Positions 17,126 through 24,032 of a stretch of DNA of 64,000 nucleotides are shown one piece after another; position 1 is the first letter of the stretch, and every line of letters starts with the position of its first letter. The stretch is taken from the NCBI GenBank assembly GCA_019359095.1, contig JAHHHZ010000019.1:1-64000 (forward strand). The letters run 5' to 3'. Origin of the DNA: Pleurocapsa minor HA4230-MV1. GTDB taxonomy: Bacteria > Cyanobacteriota > Cyanobacteriia > Cyanobacteriales > Xenococcaceae. Made by a program: the position numbers and the translations under genes. The notes beneath the pieces were generated by a model. The model did no database searches. It had not been told where the DNA came from and worked only from the letters and a program-made list of their open reading frames with translations.

Positions 17126-18064
17126 ATGAGAATATTAGTAACTGGCGGTGCTGGTTTTATTGGCTCCCATCTCATTGATCGTTTGATGAAGCAAGGTCAC
17201 GACGTAATCTGTCTAGACAACTTTTTTACAGGTCATAAGCGCAACATTCGTCATTGGCTTGATAATCCCTATTTTGAATTGATTCGCCACGATATTACCG
17301 AACCAATTCGTTTAGAAGTCGATCAGATCTATCATCTTGCTTGTCCAGCATCCCCCGTTCACTATCAGTATAATCCCGTAAAAACCATCAAGACTAACGT
17401 GATGGGGACTTTAAATATGTTGGGATTAGCCAAACGAGTTAACGCTAGATTTTTGCTGGCTTCCACTTCGGAAGTATACGGAGATCCTGACGTTCATCCT
17501 CAGCCTGAAGAATATCGTGGTAATGTAAACTGTATTGGTATTCGTAGCTGCTATGACGAAGGCAAAAGGGTCGCTGAAACCTTAGCTTTCGACTATCATC
17601 GACAAAATAATGTTGACATTCGAGTCATGCGTATTTTCAATACCTATGGGCCAAGAATGTTTGAGAATGACGGTCGCGTCGTGAGTAACTTTATTGTTCA
17701 AGCTCTCCAAGGTACACCATTAACTGTTTATGGTGATGGTTCCCAGACTCGTAGCTTCTGTTATGTAGCTGATTTAGTCGAAGGAATGATGCGCTTAATG
17801 AACGGTGAGCATATGGGGCCTATTAACATCGGTAATCCAGGAGAATATACGATTCTACAGCTGGCGGAGACAATTCAGAAAATGATTAATCCTGATGCGC
17901 AGCTATCCTACAAGCCACTTCCTCAAGACGATCCCAAACAAAGACAGCCTGATATTACCAAAGCTAAAAACTTATTAGGCTGGGAACCTACAATCAATCT
18001 TGAAGAGGGTCTAAAAATGACTATTGAAGACTTTCGCTCTCGTATGGAAGCAGAAGAGTCATAG
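17126..18064 (+). CDS. uxs: UDP-glucuronate decarboxylase (UDP-xylose synthase)
   Basis: NAD-dependent short-chain dehydrogenase/epimerase-fold enzyme converting UDP-glucuronate to UDP-xylose in the cytoplasm. 312 residues. The N-terminal Rossmann motif is [26 protein letters not shown] is the UXS signature; the catalytic Ser/Thr is in STSEVYGDP and the YxxxK pair in [11 protein letters not shown]. The substrate loop [10 protein letters not shown] follows. It sits 90 bases before ugd, whose product is its substrate, so the pair forms one pathway from UDP-glucose to UDP-xylose for extracellular polysaccharide or glycosylation. Confidence 0.95.
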   Translation: MRILVTGGAGFIGSHLIDRLMKQGHDVICLDNFFTGHKRNIRHWLDNPYFELIRHDITEPIRLEVDQIYHLACPASPVHYQYNPVKTIKTNVMGTLNMLGLAKRVNARFLLASTSEVYGDPDVHPQPEEYRGNVNCIGIRSCYDEGKRVAETLAFDYHRQNNVDIRVMRIFNTYGPRMFENDGRVVSNFIVQALQGTPLTVYGDGSQTRSFCYVADLVEGMMRLMNGEHMGPINIGNPGEYTILQLAETIQKMINPDAQLSYKPLPQDDPKQRQPDITKAKNLLGWEPTINLEEGLKMTIEDFRSRMEAEES

Positions 18065-18154
18065 AATTATAGTCTCAGAAAAATAGTTTTTCTCAATGTA
18101 TTTCGGGAAGTTTAAATTTAAAGCAATCAAAACTCTAAGAGGTTAAATAAGTTT

Positions 18155-19501
18155 ATGCGTGTTTGCGTCATTGGCACTGGATATGTTGGTTTAGTTACGG
18201 GTGTTTGCTTGTCTCATATCGGACACGATGTGATTTGTGTTGATAACAACGAAGAAAAAGTTAAGCTAATGCAGTCGGGACAGTCTCCCATTTATGAGCC
18301 TGGTTTATCTGAACTAATGAAGTCTTCTGCTGAATCGGGAAAATTAACTTTTACTACTGATTTGTCTAAAGGCGTCGCTCACGGAGAAATTTTGTATATT
18401 GCAGTCGGAACTCCTCCCTTACCCACAGGCGAAAGTGATACTCGTTACGTTGAAGCAGTGGCTCGCGGGATTGGAACTCACCTAAAGGATGAATATAAAG
18501 TAATTGTCAATAAATCTACTGTACCCATTGGTTCTGGTGATTGGGTGAGAATGATTATATTAGATGGTCACAAAGAGTCTGGTAGCACGGTGGAAACCAG
18601 CTTCGATGTCATCAGTAATCCTGAGTTTTTGCGTGAAGGTTCGGCAGTATACGATACTTTCAATCCCGATCGCATTGTTTTAGGTGGGAACAGCGATAAA
18701 GCTATTTCCATGATGCAGGATTTATACCAGCCTTTAGTCAGTAGAAAATTTGCCGAAGACCAATCTTTGCCTGAAGTACCAGTAGTAGTGACAGATCTTA
18801 GTTCAGCAGAAATGATTAAATATGCTGCCAACTCTTTTCTGGCAACTAAAATCAGCTTTATCAACGAAGTCGCTAATATTTGCGATCGCGTAGGTGCTGA
18901 CGTAACTCAAGTAGCTAGAGGAATTGGCTTAGATTCGCGGATTGGTGGCAAGTTTCTTAGTGCTGGTCTTGGCTGGGGTGGATCTTGTTTCCCCAAAGAT
19001 GTCTCGGCGTTGGTACACACTGCCAATGACTACAATTACGAATCTGAGTTACTAAAAGCTGCCATTAACGTTAACCAACGTCAGCGTTTATTGGTTCTAG
19101 AAAAATTACAAAATGAGTTGAAGATTCTCAAAGGTAAAACCATTGGTCTATTAGGCTTGACCTTTAAACCTGATACTGATGATATGAGAGATGCCCCAGC
19201 CTTGGATTTGATTGAACAACTAAATCGTTTAGGAGCGAGAGTCAAAGCCTACGATCCTATTGTCTCTCAATCTGGTTTGAGTCATGGTCTTTCTAATGTA
19301 ATTATTGAAACTAACGCTGAAATGCTGGCAGATAGCTGTGATGCTCTAGTTTTAGTGACTGATTGGAAAGAGTTCCTCAAGCTAGACTTGCAAAAAATTG
19401 CTAAGTTAATGAACCATTCTTTAATCATTGACGGGCGTAATTTCTTAAACCGTGAAGCAGTTCAGGCTGCTGGCATCCGCTATATTGGCATGGGTCGTTA
19501 A
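18155..19501 (+). CDS. ugd: UDP-glucose 6-dehydrogenase
   Basis: Oxidises UDP-glucose to UDP-glucuronate with two NAD+. 448 residues, full length. The NAD-binding motif is GTGYVGLVTGVCLSHIGHDV; the central helix holds the active Lys/Asn region EMIKYAANSFLATKISFINE; the catalytic cysteine is in GWGGSCFPKD; the C-terminal domain contains GLTFKPDTDDMRDAPA. Directly downstream of uxs on the same strand and probably in one operon. A strong palindromic repeat follows the stop codon at 19509-19604. Confidence 0.97.
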   Translation: MRVCVIGTGYVGLVTGVCLSHIGHDVICVDNNEEKVKLMQSGQSPIYEPGLSELMKSSAESGKLTFTTDLSKGVAHGEILYIAVGTPPLPTGESDTRYVEAVARGIGTHLKDEYKVIVNKSTVPIGSGDWVRMIILDGHKESGSTVETSFDVISNPEFLREGSAVYDTFNPDRIVLGGNSDKAISMMQDLYQPLVSRKFAEDQSLPEVPVVVTDLSSAEMIKYAANSFLATKISFINEVANICDRVGADVTQVARGIGLDSRIGGKFLSAGLGWGGSCFPKDVSALVHTANDYNYESELLKAAINVNQRQRLLVLEKLQNELKILKGKTIGLLGLTFKPDTDDMRDAPALDLIEQLNRLGARVKAYDPIVSQSGLSHGLSNVIIETNAEMLADSCDALVLVTDWKEFLKLDLQKIAKLMNHSLIIDGRNFLNREAVQAAGIRYIGMGR

Positions 19502-19508
19502 GTCTCAA

Positions 19509-19604
19509 TTATATGAAGTCCGTTTAAACAATTTCAATTAAAACTCGCGCCCTAAAGGATATGCGTAGCGGTATGCTTTAGGGCGCGAGATAAAGTTTTA
19601 ATTG
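19509..19604. repeat. Dispersed palindromic repeat, copy D, with long inverted arms
   Basis: CTCGCGCCCTAAAG (19544-19557) pairs with CTTTAGGGCGCGAG (19576-19589), around GATATGCGTAGCGGTAT. Outer arms CAATTAAAACT (19535-19545) and AGTTTTAATTG (19594-19604) extend the hairpin. Bases 19509-19581 match 22038-22110 with one difference. Placed between the convergent ugd and dioxygenase genes, it could also act as an mRNA 3'-end stabiliser. Confidence 0.88.
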
Positions 19605-19657
19605 TCCTAACCTTTACTTCAACTGCTATAAATCTCAACAAGATCTAAATAAATTAT

Positions 19658-20491
19658 TTACTTAAGAAACTTCATGCCATGAACTGGGTTAGATTTGGGC
19701 ATCAAATTATGTCTCAGTAGTTTTTTTAACCTCGCAGGGGCATTCTCGATCGCTTCTGGTTGATAATTAAATAAATTATTCTCTAGAGGATGAATATACT
19801 GTGGTGTATAGTTTCCCAGCAAAGATACCCTAGGGCGATCGCTATTATTATCGGAAGTATCATGCCAACATAGTCCATGAGAGATAATTGCCGATCCTGC
19901 TTTCCCTGTCATTCTCTTAGCAATTCTTTTAAACTGCCACTTATTGGGCTGAGTAGCTAAATTCTGAGTTCCCGCAGCGAAGAAAGGTGCGCCATTGTTA
20001 TGCGTAAAATCTTCCATGAGCCAAATTACCTGAAGTTCTAAGACAGGATATTTAGGAAAAGGTGCAGGCATTGCCCAATAGGGATAATCGACATGGATAC
20101 CCATACTTTTTGCCCCTGGGTGCAGAATATGAGCGGAGAAACCACCCAAGATGGCATCTTCACCAATAATTGCGTCAACAATTGAGAGTAAAGACTCATT
20201 TTGCGCCATCTGAGCAAAGATATCTGCCTGATAGATCAAGCCATAGAGACGCTCTTTTTTTTCCTGAACAACTAATTTGTCTTCTTTTCTTTCTTGTTCG
20301 GCTAATTCCAGAACTAGTTGTCTGGCTGTTGCTGCTTCTTTGGGAGTGATCAAATCGGGCAGCATGACATAGCCTTGACCATCAATAATTTCGTCCGTCA
20401 TGGCAGCCATCTCTGTTGACACGGTATTTTTCAAAGACGAATTAGACGAATTAAATGAGGGTGAGAGAAAATTTTGTAGTTGTTGAATCAT
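19658..20491 (-). CDS. Phytanoyl-CoA dioxygenase-like Fe(II)/2-oxoglutarate oxygenase
   Basis: 277 residues of the PhyH superfamily. The iron triad is visible: His and Asp in GIHVDYPYW, and the distal His in SHGLCWHDTSDN, followed by the 2-oxoglutarate-binding Arg in DRPRVSLLGNY. The first 30 residues are Ser/Asn-rich and not part of the fold. Substrates range from fatty acyl-CoA to amino acids and natural products; none can be inferred. It stands alone, convergent with ugd and upstream-adjacent to pepP on the same strand (80 bases). Confidence 0.85.
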   Translation of the reverse strand: MIQQLQNFLSPSFNSSNSSLKNTVSTEMAAMTDEIIDGQGYVMLPDLITPKEAATARQLVLELAEQERKEDKLVVQEKKERLYGLIYQADIFAQMAQNESLLSIVDAIIGEDAILGGFSAHILHPGAKSMGIHVDYPYWAMPAPFPKYPVLELQVIWLMEDFTHNNGAPFFAAGTQNLATQPNKWQFKRIAKRMTGKAGSAIISHGLCWHDTSDNNSDRPRVSLLGNYTPQYIHPLENNLFNYQPEAIENAPARLKKLLRHNLMPKSNPVHGMKFLK

Positions 20492-20571
20492 TGATTTTGT
20501 GTAGAGAATTTTTTTAACTTGGTAAGTGTAATTAAGTGTTAATTATTTAATTAAAAGAAGAGACAAGACTC

Positions 20572-21891
20572 TTAGTTTTCCATGTCTGCAATGGATTTAG
20601 GTACATCGGAGGTTAGAACTTCGTGTCCGTCGGCTGTTACCAACAGATCATCTTCAATCCGAATGCCAATTCCTTTCCATCTGTCAGGAATTTCTGGTTG
20701 TCCTTCCGCAGGTTTAATATTGGGGGAGATATAAATTCCTGGTTCAACCGTAACAATGTGTCCTGGGGTTAAATTCTGCCAAGTTTCGGCATCATGCTTA
20801 TAAACTCCGACATCATGCACATCTAAACCAAGCCAATGTCCTGTACGGTGCATATAGAAAGGCTTGTATTTCTCTGACTGGATAATTTCGGTTAAATCAC
20901 CCTGGAGTAATCCCAAATCTAATAAACCCTGGACAATTACACAGACAGCGAGATCGTGAAATTCGTTGTAAGGCTTCCCTGGCTGTACTTCCTCGATCGC
21001 TTTTAGCTGTGCTTCTAAGACAATTTCATATAAAGCTTTTTGTTCTGGAGTAAACTTGCCACCCACAGGAAAAGTGCGGGTAATATCGCCATTGTAGTAA
21101 CCGTAGGAACAGCCCGCATCAACTAGCAATAGCTCGCGATCCTGCATCTGGCGATTGTTTTCAATATAGTGCAGAATACAAGCATTAGCCCCTGATGCCA
21201 CTATAGATGGGTAAGCAATCCCAATCGCCCCCTCCTTGCGAAAAACATGCTCTATTTCTGCCTGCACCTGATATTCATAGACTCCAGGTTGAGCAAATTC
21301 ACGAGCGCGATTATGTGCCATTGCCGAGATCTTAGCTGCCTGACGCATCAGGGCAATTTCTCCAGGGCTTTTGACCAACCGCATGGCAAAAGTTAATGGG
21401 CGAGTATCTTCTAATGCCAGAGGTGCTGTACCTCGTTTTTGATAACCCTGCATTAATCTTTGCCAATGTGCAATGATTGTCTGGTTAAATTTCTCGTCGT
21501 TGCCTAAATGATAGTAAATGCGATCGCTATTAATTAAATACTGCGGCAGTTTTTCATTCAACTCAGCAATCGGATAAGCCTCATCTGCACCATAAATTTC
21601 CTTGGCTGCTTCCACGCCACAGCGATATCCCGTCCAGGTTTCTTGCTCTGGATCTTTAGGCTGTACAAACAAAATATACTGATGTTCCTCATGATGAGGT
21701 GCGAAGATCGCCACTGCTTCAGGTTCATTAAAACCTGTTAAATAGTAAAAACTGCTTTCCTGACGGTAAGTATATTCAACATCATTGTGCATCGTTGCCA
21801 GAGGCGCACTACGAAAAATTGCTGTTCCTCCACCAATCTTCGACATTAACTCCCTTTGACGTTGGCGATACTCTTGCTGCTCAATCCCCAT
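20572..21891 (-). CDS. pepP: Xaa-Pro aminopeptidase P
   Basis: M24B metallopeptidase that removes N-terminal residues preceding proline. 439 residues, normal length. The creatinase-like N-domain is followed by the pita-bread catalytic domain, whose two-metal ligands are visible: LLVDAGCSYGYYNGDITRTFPV (two Asp), HRTGHWLGLDVHD (His), TVEPGIYISP (Glu) and GIGIRIEDDLLVT (Glu). Cytoplasmic. It is followed on the same strand by the dioxygenase gene. Confidence 0.95.
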   Translation of the reverse strand: MGIEQQEYRQRQRELMSKIGGGTAIFRSAPLATMHNDVEYTYRQESSFYYLTGFNEPEAVAIFAPHHEEHQYILFVQPKDPEQETWTGYRCGVEAAKEIYGADEAYPIAELNEKLPQYLINSDRIYYHLGNDEKFNQTIIAHWQRLMQGYQKRGTAPLALEDTRPLTFAMRLVKSPGEIALMRQAAKISAMAHNRAREFAQPGVYEYQVQAEIEHVFRKEGAIGIAYPSIVASGANACILHYIENNRQMQDRELLLVDAGCSYGYYNGDITRTFPVGGKFTPEQKALYEIVLEAQLKAIEEVQPGKPYNEFHDLAVCVIVQGLLDLGLLQGDLTEIIQSEKYKPFYMHRTGHWLGLDVHDVGVYKHDAETWQNLTPGHIVTVEPGIYISPNIKPAEGQPEIPDRWKGIGIRIEDDLLVTADGHEVLTSDVPKSIADMEN

Positions 21892-22036
21892 GCTGCTTTA
21901 TTTCTTTAACATTTTTTAACATTTGCCTATAATTTATTATGCATTAAAAACGATTTGTGGGGGGAAGAATCTATTTAATCACTGATGTTACGCACCTGCT
22001 AATTTACTCTATAGTTTTGACGTAGGGGTTTGGGGA

Positions 22037-22230
22037 TTTATATGAAGTCCGTTTAAACAATTCCAATTAAAACTCGCGCCCTAAAGGATATGCGTAGCGG
22101 TATGCTTTAGCACTAGCTTCGCGTCGCAAAGACGTTTATCCCGCTTAGTTTGGGGCAAAGACGCAAAGACGTTTATCGCGTTCTTGGGGCAAAGATTTTA
22201 TTAGAAGTAATTAAGCGGACTTGATATTAG
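22037..22230. mobile_element. MITE-like element with terminal inverted repeats (copy E of the palindromic repeat inside)
   Basis: ATATGAAGTCCGTTTAA (22039-22055) faces TTAAGCGGACTTGATAT (22211-22227): 15 of 17 positions are complementary, and weaker matching extends to about 30 bases. Inside are the type 1 and type 2 palindromic modules (22075-22127) and two direct copies of GCAAAGACGTTTATC separated by 30 bases. It has no coding capacity. The left 73 bases occur again at 19509-19581. It fills most of the 385-base gap between the divergently placed pepP start and the phosphatase-like gene. Confidence 0.65.
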
Positions 22231-22276
22231 GGGTTTAGGGAATTAGTGATAGGTTAACTTGACGCTCCCTATCTCC

Positions 22277-22723
22277 CTACAAAAGTTGTGTTTCTGCTTG
22301 TTCGATTAGTGTTTGCCAGACTCCTGTAGGTTGCCAGATTTGATTCATGGGATAGCTGGCTTGTTCTTCTGGTAAGCGCAAAATGTATTTCTGCCAAAAG
22401 TAGATAAAGCAAGACACTCGCATGTTTTTAGCACAGTGTACCGAAACTTTTTGACCGTCGAAAGACTGCATGATCTTAAAAAAGATTTTTACATCTTCGA
22501 GTTTGGGGTTGTCCCAAATTACGGGAATCTGCACGTAAACTATTTCTAGATCGGTAACGATGATTCCTTCGTTGGCTAAAGCATTGGTTGAACCAGAGGT
22601 AGCTAAATTAATTATGGCTTGATCTCCAGCTTGGGCAATAGATGCAAATTCTTGGGGAGTTGGTTGTCCTGAAGTCGCCAGATGATTATTGATTTGATAG
22701 TAGTCTCGAATAGTCTCAATCAC
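22277..22723 (-). CDS. Protein tyrosine phosphatase-like protein with altered P-loop
   Basis: 148 residues resembling the beta-lactamase-hydrolase-like/PTP family: YYQINNHLATSGQPTPQEF at the start, LATSGSTNALANEG, and a phosphate-loop-like VHCAKNMRVSCFIYFW. Classical enzymes have HCx5R; here Cys and Arg are separated by four residues (C-A-K-N-M-R), a variant seen in this subfamily, so phosphatase activity is uncertain. Possible roles are phosphoester hydrolysis or sulfur-related chemistry. Divergent from the SPFH gene, 87 bases apart. Confidence 0.75.
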   Translation of the reverse strand: MIETIRDYYQINNHLATSGQPTPQEFASIAQAGDQAIINLATSGSTNALANEGIIVTDLEIVYVQIPVIWDNPKLEDVKIFFKIMQSFDGQKVSVHCAKNMRVSCFIYFWQKYILRLPEEQASYPMNQIWQPTGVWQTLIEQAETQLL

Positions 22724-22810
22724 TGTTCAATCCTCAAAGTACGATACGATGAAACTTGCAAATATCAATAACAGACTAATTCCATACATAATATACGAGG
22801 AGATATCAGC

Positions 22811-23650
22811 TTGAATACTCAGTCACCTAATAGTTGGCAGCCATTACTAGGTGGTATTGTCGCCGCCTTGCTGGTTTTGATTGCTTTTAATTCATTTGTA
22901 ATTCTTAATCCTGGTCAGGCTGGGGTTTTGAGCATTTTGGGTAAGGCACAAGACGGCGTGTTATTGGAAGGAATTCATCTTCGTCCCCCTTTAGTTTCTA
23001 ACGTTGATGTTTACGATCTGACGGTTCAAAAATTTGAAGTACCCGCAGAAAGTTCCACCAAAGATTTACAAGATCTCAAGGCCAGTTTTGCCATTAACTT
23101 TCGCCTAGATCCTGTGCAGGTAGTTGAGATTCGTCGTACACAAGGAACACTACAAAATATCGTGTCTAAAATTATCGCACCGCAAACTCAAGAATCTTTT
23201 AAAATCGCTGCTGCTAGGAGAACTGTTGAAGAAGCAATTACTAAACGAGATGAACTAAAAGAAGACTTTGATAATGCCTTGAGCGATCGCCTGGATAAAT
23301 ATGGTATTTTGATTCTGGATACTAGTGTCGTCGATCTTAGTTTCTCCCCTGAATTTGCCAGAGCAGTTGAAGAAAAGCAAATTGCCGAACAGAAGTCTCA
23401 AAGAGCCGTATACGTAGCCAGAGAAGCCGAACAAGAGGCTCAGGCAGATATTAACCGCGCCAAGGGTAAAGCCGAAGCTCAAAGACTGTTAGCCGAGACT
23501 TTACGAGCGCAAGGTGGACAATTAGTATTACAAAAAGAAGCGATCGAAGCTTGGCGAGAAGGTGGCGCACAAATGCCTAGAGTTTTAGTTACCAGTGGTG
23601 AATCTAAAGGAGGTGTTCCTTTCTTGTTTAATTTAGGCGATGTTCAGTAG
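22811..23650 (+). CDS. Prohibitin-like SPFH/Band 7 protein
   Basis: 279 residues with one N-terminal membrane anchor (about 14-32) followed by the SPFH domain (VILNPGQAGVLSILGKAQDG) and a long alanine/glutamate-rich coiled coil (about 180-245, EEKQIAEQKSQRAVYVARE). Such proteins assemble into ring-shaped membrane scaffolds and often regulate FtsH proteases; cyanobacterial prohibitins belong here. The start is a TTG at 22811 with GAGGAG 8 bases upstream; no in-frame ATG is available before the membrane anchor. Confidence 0.92.
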   Translation: MNTQSPNSWQPLLGGIVAALLVLIAFNSFVILNPGQAGVLSILGKAQDGVLLEGIHLRPPLVSNVDVYDLTVQKFEVPAESSTKDLQDLKASFAINFRLDPVQVVEIRRTQGTLQNIVSKIIAPQTQESFKIAAARRTVEEAITKRDELKEDFDNALSDRLDKYGILILDTSVVDLSFSPEFARAVEEKQIAEQKSQRAVYVAREAEQEAQADINRAKGKAEAQRLLAETLRAQGGQLVLQKEAIEAWREGGAQMPRVLVTSGESKGGVPFLFNLGDVQ

Positions 23651-23736
23651 AGTGAGATTACTCACGGGGTGACAACATACTCACAAAAGGATGAGAGGAT
23701 AAGTTTTTTAGCCCTCATACTCTGTTGATAAAAAGG

Positions 23737-23834
23737 TAGTTTGTTGGGAGTTAGTATCAGTAATTGTTCAACCTACAAACTATCATATAAGCCTATCCAA
23801 TTTGGGCAGTCAACATCCTGGGATCTCCCCAGGA
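23737..23834. terminator. Two hairpins between convergent genes, possible bidirectional terminator
   Basis: TAGTTTGTTGG (23737-23747) pairs with CCTACAAACTA (23772-23782) at 10 of 11 positions; TCCTGGG (23816-23822) pairs with CCCAGGA (23828-23834) around a 5-base loop. Neither is followed by a clean T-run, so terminator function is weakly supported. They are the only structure in the 382-base gap between the SPFH and GAF genes. Confidence 0.4.
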
Positions 23835-24032
23835 TTAGGCCCTTAAAAAATTGCTATGTCTTTTATCTTTTCTCAAATTTTCTGGCAAGCGACAAATATA
23901 TTCTTTGACTCCTTTGTAGGCAATTGCTATTAGTAAAATTAAAGATAATAAGTGTTTGTCCTTTCCTTACTCATTTTGGCTTTTGTTTTTAGTATTTCTA
24001 CTCCAATAAAAAGTACTAGAAGCTTTGCTTCT

